A DNA stretch of 64,000 nucleotides from contig NZ_LOKW01000011.1 of NCBI RefSeq assembly GCF_002211305.1, forward strand, positions 26,661 to 90,660, given 5' to 3'. Every line of letters begins with the position of its first letter. The stretch's first letter is position 1. A program made the translations under genes and the position numbers. Shown in pieces: positions 1 to 8,083 of the stretch. The notes under the pieces were generated by a model. It saw only the letters and a program-made list of their open reading frames with translations. It did not search any database and was not told where the DNA came from. The DNA comes from Rhizobium sp. R634 (GTDB lineage: Bacteria > Pseudomonadota > Alphaproteobacteria > Rhizobiales > Rhizobiaceae).

Positions 1-1497
1 CGGCCCGAGATCAAGCCGAAGCTCGGCGTCGGCCGCCTTCAGCCGCCAGGCGATAATTTCGAGCGTGTCGCGCATTGCCTCGTCTAGAGGAACCGGGCCG
101 AGCTTCTCGTTCGGCTTGCGGGCGAAATTGCGCAGGTGCCGGCTGATCGAGGCCATGCGGTCGATCAGCCCGCCGATCCGCCGGATATTGTCCCGCGCCT
201 CCTCGGTCCGGCCGCGGTCGATCAGCACGGAAGCGCTGTCCGTATAGGTCTTGGCGGCGGCGAGCGGCTGGTTGAACTCGTGGGAAAGGGCAGCCGACAT
301 CTGCCCGAGCCCGGCAAGCTTGCCGGCCTGGATGAGATCGGCCTGCGTCTGGCGAAGCTGCTGCTCGGTCAGCCGCCGCTCGGCGATCTCCTCTTCGATG
401 CGGCTGTTGACGCGGGCGAGATCGGCGGTGCGCTCCTCCACCCGCCGCTCCAGTTCGCCCTGTGCTTCGGCCTGCATCTGCATGCGCTCGGCGAGCCGCG
501 CCCGCCGCTGGCGAACGACCGCAACGGCAAGCGCGGCGATGCAGAGGATGAGAAAGACGGCGACAAGAGCGGTGCGCGCCTGGGCGCGGATGGAACTCGT
601 CTCCATTAGCACGTTCACCGTCCAGTCCTCGGCCGGCATGTAATGCGACAGCACCAGATATTCGCTCGCGCTCCGGTCGCTTGCGAGCGTCATCAGATCA
701 TGCTGCTCGAAGCGATGACGCGTCACCGGCAGCGCCGTCAGCCTGGCATTGGCATAGCGCCGCGACGCTTCCGTGCGGGCGACACGATCGGCCGTCAATG
801 GCAGGATCGCGCCGTAGAGCCATTCCGGGCTGCCGGACATGAAGATGATGCCCTCGGGATCGGAGACGAAGATCTTGTATTCCCCGCCGCTCCAGGAGGA
901 CTCGATCATGTCGATATCGACCTTGAAGACGATGACGCCGCGGACATCCGCGCCGACCCTGATCGGCGCCGAGAAATAATAGCCGCGTTTCAGCGACGTG
1001 GTGCCGAGGGCGTAAAACCGAGCCTGCCGGCCCTCGATCGCCTCCTGGAAATAGGGCCTGTAGTTGAAATTCTGCCCGACGAAACTGGCCGGCCCGTCGT
1101 AATTGCTCGCCGCGATCGTCTCGCCGTCCGGCTTCACCACATAGATGTCGGAGGATTTCAACAGGCCGTTGATCTCCTTGAGATAGAGATTGGCCGCATC
1201 GCGCAGCGCCATGTCGTCAGGCGCGCTGACCAGTTCCTTGATATCGTCGTGATCGGCGATCAGCGCCGGCAGCGCCTCATAGCGGCTGAGGTGGCCGCTC
1301 AGCGCCGAAACGGCAAGCCGCAGCGCCGTTCCCGCCTGCGCCGAAGCCTCTTCCATATAGGCGCGCGTCGCAATCGCGCTTCCATAGGTGAAGAAGGCGA
1401 AAATGACGATCGGCACCGTCAGCAGCGCCGCGATTGCACGAAATCTCGAAGACAGATCCGGCTCCTCCCTTCCAGCCTCCGCTCCCCAGCAAGGCAT
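1..1497 (-). CDS. DctB-like sensor histidine kinase, C-terminus beyond window edge
   Basis: The frame is open from an ATG at 1497 through the left edge (499 codons), so the ATPase domain is missing here. It shows a first membrane segment at about residues 22-42, a long periplasmic region of tandem-PDC type (with YRPYFQEAIEG and ALGTTSLKRGYYFSAPI), a second membrane segment at about 303-325, a short coiled-coil, and a HisKA box SHEFNQPLAA with the phospho-acceptor at His406. This architecture is that of DctB, which senses C4-dicarboxylates and phosphorylates the sigma-54 activator DctD. No dctA lies beside it; the divergent neighbour is a molybdoenzyme. It may therefore be a DctB paralogue with another ligand. 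The family is clear; the ligand is not. Confidence 0.85.
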   Translation of the reverse strand, partial: MPCWGAEAGREEPDLSSRFRAIAALLTVPIVIFAFFTYGSAIATRAYMEEASAQAGTALRLAVSALSGHLSRYEALPALIADHDDIKELVSAPDDMALRDAANLYLKEINGLLKSSDIYVVKPDGETIAASNYDGPASFVGQNFNYRPYFQEAIEGRQARFYALGTTSLKRGYYFSAPIRVGADVRGVIVFKVDIDMIESSWSGGEYKIFVSDPEGIIFMSGSPEWLYGAILPLTADRVARTEASRRYANARLTALPVTRHRFEQHDLMTLASDRSASEYLVLSHYMPAEDWTVNVLMETSSIRAQARTALVAVFLILCIAALAVAVVRQRRARLAERMQMQAEAQGELERRVEERTADLARVNSRIEEEIAERRLTEQQLRQTQADLIQAGKLAGLGQMSAALSHEFNQPLAAAKTYTDSASVLIDRGRTEEARDNIRRIGGLIDRMASISRHLRNFARKPNEKLGPVPLDEAMRDTLEIIAWRLKAADAELRLDLGP

Positions 1498-1608
1498 GCC
1501 CGACTGGGGCTCAGTCTAATGAGGCCGACGGGTATTTCCAAGGGCCTGGCGAAACTTGACAGCCGGCGGAGCGAGTGTCCTATTGCGGCGCCGCAAGGAG
1601 ATCCGCGC

Positions 1609-2271
1609 ATGAGCGACGACCAGACGCCTGCCGACAGCAAGCTCACCAGTTCCAAGCGCCGCTGGGCGGCGGAGGGCAAGTTCCTCACCGGCCGCATCAG
1701 CCGTCCCGAAGCCGAGCGCCTGCCGCCCGGCCAGCACCTCGTCAAGAACTGGCCGGTGCTCGATCTCGGCCAGCAGCCGATCATCTCCACAGACAGCTGG
1801 CGGCTTGAGGTGCGCGGCCTCGTCGAAACGACCCTCACCCTCACCTGGGCCGATTTCCAGGCGATCGAGCAGAGCACCAGGGTCAGCGACATCCACTGCG
1901 TCACCACATGGTCGCGCTACGACAACAACTGGAAAGGCGTTTCGACGCGGGATCTGCTCGACCGCGCCATGCCGAAACCGGAAGCGGCTTACGTCATGCT
2001 GACGAGTTATGACGGCTATACCACCAATCTGCCGCTTTCCGATTTCGCCGCCGAAGACGCCATTCTCGCAACGTCATGGGAAGGCTTGCCGCTGACATCA
2101 GATCACGGCGGGCCGATGCGTCTCGTCGTGCCGCATCTCTATTTCTGGAAAAGCGCCAAATGGCTGCGCCGCATCGAGATCCTGGCTGCCGACGAGGCCG
2201 GCTTCTGGGAAAAGAACGGCTACCACATGTATGGCGATCCGTGGCGCGAGCAGCGCTATTCCGACGATTGA
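1609..2271 (+). CDS. Sulfite-oxidase-like molybdopterin oxidoreductase
   Basis: A 220-residue protein made only of the oxidoreductase molybdopterin-binding fold. The Moco-ligating cysteine is Cys97 in the stretch DIHCVTTWSRYDNNWKGV, and the later PLTSDHGGPMRLVVPH is the conserved cofactor-pocket loop. It lacks a Tat signal and the dimerisation domain of eukaryotic sulfite oxidase, so it matches the short cytosolic YuiH-type members whose substrate is unknown. ATG 1609 is preceded by CAAGGAG with good spacing; the frame is open further upstream, but that part has no recognisable content. The 3' end overlaps the convergent gene at 2256-2909 by 16 bases. Confidence 0.85.
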   Translation: MSDDQTPADSKLTSSKRRWAAEGKFLTGRISRPEAERLPPGQHLVKNWPVLDLGQQPIISTDSWRLEVRGLVETTLTLTWADFQAIEQSTRVSDIHCVTTWSRYDNNWKGVSTRDLLDRAMPKPEAAYVMLTSYDGYTTNLPLSDFAAEDAILATSWEGLPLTSDHGGPMRLVVPHLYFWKSAKWLRRIEILAADEAGFWEKNGYHMYGDPWREQRYSDD

Positions 2272-2909
2272 ACCTTTGGCCGGAGGAAACGGCGAAGGGC
2301 AAAAACCCCCAGACCGAACAAGGCGGCGAGCGCCGTCAGCGACGCCATGCTGGCGAAATGAAGCGGTACCTGGCTCCAGCGTGGCTTGATAATGTCGGCG
2401 GTGTTGAAAGTCTCGCCGCTGAACCGGCAAGTGATGAGCGTAAGCCCGCGGCCCACCATATCGGCATCGACGGCGGAGATGATTTCGCCCGCAACCTGCG
2501 CCTCCCGCGGCATGTCCCGCATCGCCATCAGCACGGCTTTCGTCGCCGCGAGATAGGCATGGGCGCATTCGTTGAAGGGGCTTTCCTCATCCGTCACGCT
2601 GCCCGGCATCCTGCCCCAGAGGCAATAGGAATATTGGATCTCGGCATAGTTTAGGATGCGGCGGAACGGCTCATTGGTATCGACCGCCTGCGATGCGAGG
2701 GCGATGATCCCACGGCGATAGTCGGAAATCACCGCCATCTCGCCATGGGAAATCTCCGGGATATCGAGGCCGGCATCGCTGCCCCCGGCGCTGCGGCCAT
2801 GGGCAAGGCAATCTCCGGCAATGAAGAGCAGCAAGCCCGCGCCGAGCACCGGCCCTCGGGTCGAGCCCGAGGGCGGGAATGCAGCAAGCCTACCGATAGG
2901 ACCGATCAC
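2256..2909 (-). CDS. Unknown membrane-anchored protein of the cbtBA cobalt operon
   Basis: Last gene of the riboswitch-controlled cbtB-cbtA unit. The start chosen is GTG at 2909, because it overlaps the cbtA stop in a four-base GTGA arrangement typical of translational coupling; upstream codons of the frame lie inside cbtA. The 217-residue product has a hydrophobic N-terminal segment (about residues 20-37), a middle region with several cysteines (SYCLWGRM, FNECAHAYL, LITCRFSGE), and one C-terminal membrane helix (SLTALAALFGLGVFAL) followed by basic residues. That suggests a protein exposed in the periplasm and anchored at its C-terminus. I do not recognise the family. Its position suggests a role in cobalt or cobalamin-linked uptake, which is inference. 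Confidence 0.65.
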   Translation of the reverse strand: MIGPIGRLAAFPPSGSTRGPVLGAGLLLFIAGDCLAHGRSAGGSDAGLDIPEISHGEMAVISDYRRGIIALASQAVDTNEPFRRILNYAEIQYSYCLWGRMPGSVTDEESPFNECAHAYLAATKAVLMAMRDMPREAQVAGEIISAVDADMVGRGLTLITCRFSGETFNTADIIKPRWSQVPLHFASMASLTALAALFGLGVFALRRFLRPKVQSSE

Positions 2910-3640
2910 CGAAATGCCGGCCGCAGCCCGCCTTTGGCGGCAAGGCGCTTTTCCGCCAGCACCCCGAAGGCAAGACCGAGCGTCGCCCAAAGGATCGCGT
3001 GCATGCCGAGCGATGTCGTGCGGAAACGCCACAGCACCATGGCCGAGAAATTCTCCGGCACCTCGTTGATCGGCGGCAGCAGATAGAGCACGAGGCCGAT
3101 GAAAACGAGATAGGCGATGCCGGCGACGATCGCACCGTTCCAGAGGCCGAAACGCTCGGCAAGGCGGCGCGAAAGCGCGACCGCCGCGATCAGCGAGGCG
3201 AGCGAGACGACGATCATCAGGAAGAACAGCTCGGTCCTGACGCCGATCGTATCCGGATTGCCGACCGCCGGCGGGTTGGCCGGATATTTGATGCCGGGCA
3301 CCAGGACGACCGCCACGAAGGCGGCGATGGCGATGACGGCCGAAGTACCACGCGCCGAAAGGCTGCTGAAGCGGCCGTGCACGAAGGCGAAAGCGAGCGA
3401 GAAAAGCCCGCCGACGGCGATGCTATAGGCCATGACGCCGGTGAAAAGGCCGATCCCGGCCTGCGTGGCGCGGCTGACGATTTCGGGCTCGGCAACTTCG
3501 CCGGCCGCCTGCGCGCTCGCCTCCTCGAAGGCGATCGCCGCATCGACCAGCGGCTCGCTGAAGACATGGGCGAAGGCGAAAACGAGAATGCCAGCAATCA
3601 GGCCCGCGAGCATGCCGCGAAGCAGAAGATTTCCAACCAT
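2906..3640 (-). CDS. cbtA: CbtA-family cobalt transporter subunit
   Basis: A 244-residue membrane protein with about five hydrophobic helices, beginning MVGNLLLRGMLAGLIAG and containing the typical periplasmic stretch KYPANPPAVGNPDTIG (about residues 116-131). These features match CbtA, predicted to be the main membrane component of a B12-regulated cobalt transporter. It follows cbtB by 12 bases and overlaps the next gene by four bases, so all three probably share the transcript controlled by the cobalamin riboswitch. Cobalt transport is predicted for the family from genomic context rather than from the sequence itself. Confidence 0.85.
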   Translation of the reverse strand: MVGNLLLRGMLAGLIAGILVFAFAHVFSEPLVDAAIAFEEASAQAAGEVAEPEIVSRATQAGIGLFTGVMAYSIAVGGLFSLAFAFVHGRFSSLSARGTSAVIAIAAFVAVVLVPGIKYPANPPAVGNPDTIGVRTELFFLMIVVSLASLIAAVALSRRLAERFGLWNGAIVAGIAYLVFIGLVLYLLPPINEVPENFSAMVLWRFRTTSLGMHAILWATLGLAFGVLAEKRLAAKGGLRPAFR

Positions 3641-3652
3641 GTCAGTATTCCC

Positions 3653-3862
3653 TTAGTGGCAGGGAAAGCCGAGGAGGTGACGGCCGTCATGCACGAATTC
3701 GTGCACGTACATGCCGTTGAATAGCGCCATCGCGCCTTCCTCGGTGCCGACGAAATAGATGGCGATGATCATCAGCAGGCCGCCGAAGATCGCCCAGGGC
3801 AGGATTTCGCCGACGGGGATGGGCGCAGGTGTCGCGACGGGCGCGAAAGTGGTGTCAGACAT
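3653..3862 (-). CDS. cbtB: CbtB, small cobalt transporter subunit
   Basis: A 69-residue protein with one membrane helix (ILPWAIFGGLLMIIAIYFVG) and the family's histidine-rich C-terminal signature HEFVHDGRHLLGFPCH, expected to bind metal. ATG 3862 is preceded by GGAGG at 3868-3872; the frame extends upstream only into the riboswitch. It is the first gene after the cobalamin riboswitch and is followed closely by cbtA, as in other bacteria that carry this pair. Length and motif both agree with CbtB. Confidence 0.88.
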   Translation of the reverse strand: MSDTTFAPVATPAPIPVGEILPWAIFGGLLMIIAIYFVGTEEGAMALFNGMYVHEFVHDGRHLLGFPCH

Positions 3863-3894
3863 GTATTCCTCCGGAATGACGCGTTCAGTCGAAA

Positions 3895-4025
3895 GAGTGC
3901 TTGTGCGGCAGGGTCTGACTTCCAGCGTGAAGAACGTCGACACGATGGTTACAGTGGCGCGACCGCGCCGGATTTTCACCGGCTTCCAAACCCGCAACGC
4001 CACGGTTATATCTGCTCGCCGGAGA
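3895..4025 (-). promoter_or_regulatory. Cobalamin (B12) riboswitch
   Basis: Read on the minus strand, this leader contains AAGCCGGTGAAAATCCGGC, then the B12 box core GCCACTGTAACC (complement of 3948-3959), and a downstream GGAAGTCAGACC element. These are conserved parts of the cobalamin riboswitch, in the right order and spacing. It ends about 30 bases before the ribosome-binding site of cbtB, so adenosylcobalamin binding probably blocks translation or extension of the cbtB-cbtA-unknown transcript. The outer limits are approximate. Confidence 0.92.
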
Positions 4026-4082
4026 GACTGTCAACGAAACTTCACCGAGCCGGCAAGGCTCGTCCCTACCGCATTCCGGGAG

Positions 4083-4643
4083 ATGAGAACGATCGTGAAT
4101 ACGCGCCTTACCTGGATCTGCCACGGCGCGACGGCGGCAAGCCGCAAGGCGCTGTTCCCGCTCGACGAACCGCTGGAAGACAAGGCAGCCGAGGAAGCCG
4201 GCAGGATGGCAGCCCTGCCCCGCGCCGACCGTATCGTCACGAGCCCCGCTTTGCGCGCCCGGCAGACCGCCAAAGCCCTTCGTCTTCAAGCCGAAACAAC
4301 TCAGGCGCTGCGCGATTGCGACCACGGCCGCTGGGCAGGCAGGCCGATCACGGCGATCGGAGCCGAGGAGCCTGACGATCTGATGGCCTGGATGAGCGAT
4401 CCGGAAGCCGCCCCGCACGGCGGTGAGAGCTTTTTCGATCTGCAGAGGCGTGTTGCCGGCTGGATGGATGAGCAATTTCTGCTCGCCGGCCATGTGATCG
4501 CCATCAGCCATGCAGCCGTCATCAGGGCGGCGGTCGCACACGTGCTTCAGGCGCCGCTTTCCTCCTGCTGGCTGATCGACGTCGAGCCGCTCGCCGTCAT
4601 TCGCATGACCAGCAACGGACAACGCTGGTCGCTGCGCCTTTAG
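4083..4643 (+). CDS. Histidine phosphatase superfamily protein with altered RHG motif
   Basis: A 186-residue protein of the phosphoglycerate-mutase-like fold. The catalytic N-terminal motif, normally RHG, reads CHG (Cys13-His14-Gly15 in TWICHGATAASR), so one phosphate-binding arginine is replaced. Other family features remain: SPALRARQTAKAL, the acidic CDHGRWAGR segment, and a second histidine at His143 in AISHAAVIRAA. It is divergent from the cobalamin-riboswitch operon, consistent with CobC-like phosphatases of cobalamin metabolism that often sit beside cbtAB. ATG 4083 was chosen to begin the fold; a GTG at 4095 is possible. Whether it is an active phosphatase is uncertain. Confidence 0.75.
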   Translation: MRTIVNTRLTWICHGATAASRKALFPLDEPLEDKAAEEAGRMAALPRADRIVTSPALRARQTAKALRLQAETTQALRDCDHGRWAGRPITAIGAEEPDDLMAWMSDPEAAPHGGESFFDLQRRVAGWMDEQFLLAGHVIAISHAAVIRAAVAHVLQAPLSSCWLIDVEPLAVIRMTSNGQRWSLRL

Positions 4644-4768
4644 AGCCCTCCCAAAAGCAGCGCATTAGCGATCCCTGATAAGATCCAGCCTTACGCAAGC
4701 AAATCGCGTCATCTCTATTGAACCGGGTTTGACCGGGACTACTTCCTTGTCCCAAGGAGATGGAAGAC

Positions 4769-4888
4769 ATGGCATATGACTGGAGTGGCGAACGTACGCG
4801 GCGCCTGCGCTTGATGCGTGTCGCGACGTTCACGATAATTATGGTCGGTCTGGTCGTCAGCGTTCCGCTGCTGATCGTCACCGCCTGA
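4769..4888 (+). CDS. Small single-helix membrane protein, 39 residues
   Basis: A short frame starting at ATG 4769 with the strong ribosome-binding sequence CAAGGAGA at 4753-4760. It has a basic N-terminus (ERTRRLRLMR) followed by one hydrophobic helix (VATFTIIMVGLVVSVPLLIV), and stops at 4886-4888. A hairpin resembling a terminator follows at 4900. The start signal, membrane topology and terminator together argue for a real gene. The function is unknown. Confidence 0.6.
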   Translation: MAYDWSGERTRRLRLMRVATFTIIMVGLVVSVPLLIVTA

Positions 4889-4899
4889 TAAAGCGAGAC

Positions 4900-4937
4900 A
4901 GGGCGAGCGATGCGACAGCACGCTCGCCCTCGTTCTT
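4900..4937 (+). terminator. Hairpin terminator after the 39-residue membrane protein gene
   Basis: AGGGCGAGCG at 4900-4909 pairs with CGCTCGCCCT at 4921-4930 across an 11-base loop, followed by CGTTCTTT. The stem is strong but the T-run is interrupted, so termination may be partial. Confidence 0.6.
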
Positions 4938-5119
4938 TGCAGCAACGCTGCTCAAGCGTTCAATCCCAAGACATCGCCCGCCTGGCCACGCCGCTGAACA
5001 ACTGCCGCAACGCCGTCCTGACAGCGCTGCCGACCTCAAAAGGCGGTTGCCTCCAATAATTCGCCTTCTGGTTTCAACGAACATTTCAGACTTTCGTGAT
5101 AGTTCGACGCAGGGTGGAG

Positions 5120-6706
5120 ATGGAGAAGGCGATAATGCCGGCGTTTTTCCAAAGCAGGGCCGGAAGGCAATGCGTGTCGGTCGTGGTGCTCGGAGTGACG
5201 CTCTGGATCCTCGGCGCGCTGTTGCACCTTGGCGACGGCCTGGTCTCCTTCATGACCGGTTTCAGCAAATACGGCGCCGACAAGCTCGTTCTGGCCCTCG
5301 GCATCGCCGGCGCCATGAGCTTCATCTATTCGGTGCTGCGCATCGCCGACCTGCGCAAGGAAATGGAACTGCGCGCCACCGCCCAGACAAAGGCCGACTG
5401 GACCGCCACGCACGACCACCTGACCAAGCTGCCGAACCGCTACGCCTTCGAGCGCAAGATCCTTTCGCGGCCGATCCTGGACGAAGAAGCCGAGATCGAC
5501 GAGTGGGCGCGCAACGTCACCATCTTCTCCGTCGATCTCGACGGCTTCAAGAAGGTCAATGATCTCGTCGGCCACAAGGGCGGCGACGTGCTTCTGATCG
5601 AGGTCGCCAAGCGCATCTGCGCGCTCGGCAATGCCGATTGCGTCTATCGCTTCGGCGGCGACGAATTCATCATCATCGCCTTCGGCCTGACGGCGCAGCG
5701 CGAAGAGCGTTTTGCCCGGCTGCTGATCCAGGCGGTCACCCGGCCGATCCATATCGACGGCTTTGGCGTCGAAGTCGGCGCCAGCGTGGGCTACGATCGC
5801 TGGGCCGAGGGAAGCGAGCCGCTGGAAGATGCCGCTCACCGCGCCGACCTCGCCATGTACGAGGCGAAATCGCGCGGACCCAACCACTATCTCGTTTTCG
5901 AAGCCTCGATGCAGGACAAGGTTGCCGAACGCGCTGCCCTGGAAACGAGGCTGCGCGCCGCAATCTCCAAAAAGGCGATCAAGCCCTTCTATCAGCCGCT
6001 GATCGATCTCAAGACAGGCCAGCTCTGCGGCTTCGAGGCGCTCGCCCGCTGGATCGGCGAGGATGGTGTCAACATTCCGCCGCCCGTTTTCATCGACATT
6101 GCCGAGGAAACCGGCATGATCACCGCTCTGTTCGAGGACCTTCTCGCCCAGGCCTGCAGCGACGCGCTCGCCTGGCCCGAGCATGTGATGCTTTCCTTCA
6201 ACGTCTCGCCGGTGCAGATGGAAGACAGGCTGCTGACCTCGCGCATCCTCAAGGTCCTCTCGGCAAGCCGGCTGCCGCCGCAGCGCCTCGAAATAGAGAT
6301 CACCGAAAACGCGCTGATTCAGGATCCGGCCGTCGCCGCCATCGTCCTCGAGGAGTTGCACGCGGCCGGCATTCAGATCGCGCTCGACGATTTCGGCACG
6401 GGCTATTCGAGCCTTGCCCAGCTCGCCCGCTACCGCTTCGACAAGATCAAGATCGACAAAAGCTTCACCGCCACCTGCCGCGAAGACGAGCGGCAGGAAA
6501 AGATCGTCCGCGCCATGCTCGGCCTCGGCAGGAGCCTCAACATCAAGACGACGGCGGAAGGGGTCGAGGATCACGGCCAGCTCGCCTTCCTGCTGCAGCT
6601 CGGCTGCGATATCGGCCAGGGCTATCTGTTCGGCAAGGCAATGCCCGCCGCCGAGGCGAGTGCCTTCATCAGCGATCGCAGCGCCAATCTGGCCTCCACG
6701 GCCTGA
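5120..6706 (+). CDS. Membrane GGDEF-EAL cyclic-di-GMP protein
   Basis: A 528-residue protein with two N-terminal membrane helices (about residues 12-30 and 45-65), a GGDEF domain with intact RFGGDEF (GGDEF at about 179-183) and an EAL domain with intact FEALARW (about 305-311). The EAL catalytic set is present: ENALI, DDFGTGYSSL, KIDKSF and TTAEGVEDH. Both diguanylate cyclase and phosphodiesterase activity are therefore possible; I cannot tell which prevails. Candidate starts are ATG 5120 and ATG 5135, the latter with GGAGAAGG at 5122-5129. It is monocistronic, with 128 bases to ackA. Confidence 0.9.
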   Translation: MEKAIMPAFFQSRAGRQCVSVVVLGVTLWILGALLHLGDGLVSFMTGFSKYGADKLVLALGIAGAMSFIYSVLRIADLRKEMELRATAQTKADWTATHDHLTKLPNRYAFERKILSRPILDEEAEIDEWARNVTIFSVDLDGFKKVNDLVGHKGGDVLLIEVAKRICALGNADCVYRFGGDEFIIIAFGLTAQREERFARLLIQAVTRPIHIDGFGVEVGASVGYDRWAEGSEPLEDAAHRADLAMYEAKSRGPNHYLVFEASMQDKVAERAALETRLRAAISKKAIKPFYQPLIDLKTGQLCGFEALARWIGEDGVNIPPPVFIDIAEETGMITALFEDLLAQACSDALAWPEHVMLSFNVSPVQMEDRLLTSRILKVLSASRLPPQRLEIEITENALIQDPAVAAIVLEELHAAGIQIALDDFGTGYSSLAQLARYRFDKIKIDKSFTATCREDERQEKIVRAMLGLGRSLNIKTTAEGVEDHGQLAFLLQLGCDIGQGYLFGKAMPAAEASAFISDRSANLASTA

Positions 6707-6834
6707 CGCCCTTGTCAAAAGCCTGCCGGGTCGGCACCCGGCGCAAAAATGCGCGGCGGACGAATAAATGTCTTTCCGTATGAAGTCTCGGCACTAAGTT
6801 CGGTCATCATTACGCTCGCGCGGAGCCCGTGATT

Positions 6835-8013
6835 ATGTCCTCGGCCGACCTCCTGCTGACCTTCAACGCCGGCTCCTCCACTGTCAAGATCGGCATCTTC
6901 GCGATGGAGAGCGCCGAAGCCCAGTGCATCGGCAAGGGCATTATCGATCTTCGCGCCGAGCCGCTCTCCTTCAGTCTCACCAAGGGAGAGCAGACGTTCG
7001 ACACCTCGCTGAAGGCGGAAGCGACGGAGGATCTGCATGACGTGATCGACGAGACCTTCGCCCTTCTCGCCGATCATTTCGACATTGCCGCCGTGCGCGC
7101 CGCCGGGCACCGCGTCGTCCATGGCGGCGACCGCTTCACCGGGCGGGCCGCCCTCGACGAGGCCGCCATCGACGCCGTCGAAGCCCTGACCCCGCTCGCA
7201 CCCCTGCACCAGCCGCAGGCGCTGCGCTTCATCCGCGCGCTCCGGCATTTAAAGCCGCATCTTGCGCAGACGGCTTCCTTCGACACGGCCTTCCATGCCA
7301 CGCAGCACGATCTCGTTCGCCGCTTCGCCATCCCCCGCGCGCTGCATGAGGAGGGGATCAAGCGGTACGGCTTCCACGGCCTATCCTATAAATTCATCGC
7401 CGGCGAACTTCGCCGCAGGGCGCCGCATGCGGCAAAGGCAGTGGTTGCCCATCTCGGCAGCGGCGCCAGCCTCTGCGCACTCGACCAAGGCGTCAGCCGC
7501 GATTGCAGCATGGGCTTTTCGACGCTCGACGGCATCCCGATGGCGACGCGCCCAGGCTGGCTCGATCCCAGTGTGATCCTGCATCTGGCCGGCGAGAAGA
7601 AGCAGTCCTTCCGCGAGATTGAGGATCTTCTCTATCACCGCTCGGGCCTGCTCGGCGTTTCCGGCATCAGCGCCGATACCCGCGACCTGTTGAAGGACGG
7701 ACGCCCGGAGGCGCGGGAAGCGATCGACCTCTTCACGCTGCGCATTGCCGGCGAAATCGGCCGCATGGCGGCGACGCTCGGCGGCCTTGATGCCATCGTT
7801 TTCACTGCCGGCGTCGGCGAGCATCAGCCGGAGATCCGCGCCGGCGTGGCGAAACGGCTCTCATGGCTCGGCCTGGCACTCGACGAAAAGGCCAATGCCG
7901 CCAACGGTTTTGCCATCAGCACGAGGGGAAGCCGCATCGCCGTGCATGTCATCGCCACCAATGAGGAGCAGGTCATCGCCGACGAGGCGCTCTCCATTCT
8001 CCTCGGCGACTGA
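6835..8013 (+). CDS. ackA: Acetate kinase
   Basis: A 392-residue acetate kinase. It has the N-terminal phosphate motif TFNAGSSTVKIG, the substrate loop AGHRVVHGGDRF, the catalytic segment YGFHGLSYKFI, the adenosine motif HLGSGASLCA and MATRPGWLDPS. It interconverts acetyl-phosphate plus ADP with acetate plus ATP. ATG 6835 fits the CGGAG at 6821-6825 better than the in-frame GTG at 6829. It lies 70 bases before phosphoketolase, so the two enzymes form an ATP-yielding module making acetate from sugar phosphates. No phosphotransacetylase gene accompanies them here. Confidence 0.95.
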   Translation: MSSADLLLTFNAGSSTVKIGIFAMESAEAQCIGKGIIDLRAEPLSFSLTKGEQTFDTSLKAEATEDLHDVIDETFALLADHFDIAAVRAAGHRVVHGGDRFTGRAALDEAAIDAVEALTPLAPLHQPQALRFIRALRHLKPHLAQTASFDTAFHATQHDLVRRFAIPRALHEEGIKRYGFHGLSYKFIAGELRRRAPHAAKAVVAHLGSGASLCALDQGVSRDCSMGFSTLDGIPMATRPGWLDPSVILHLAGEKKQSFREIEDLLYHRSGLLGVSGISADTRDLLKDGRPEAREAIDLFTLRIAGEIGRMAATLGGLDAIVFTAGVGEHQPEIRAGVAKRLSWLGLALDEKANAANGFAISTRGSRIAVHVIATNEEQVIADEALSILLGD

Positions 8014-8083
8014 TCCAGATCAACGGCAACGCGGCGCCGGCCGTTAGAATTGATGTTGAACAGGTTTCGAACGGGAGAAATCC

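Noticed and set aside
643..1608. Upstream extension of the molybdoenzyme frame
   Set aside because: The region is the antisense of the DctB-like kinase; the real start at 1609 has a good ribosome-binding site.
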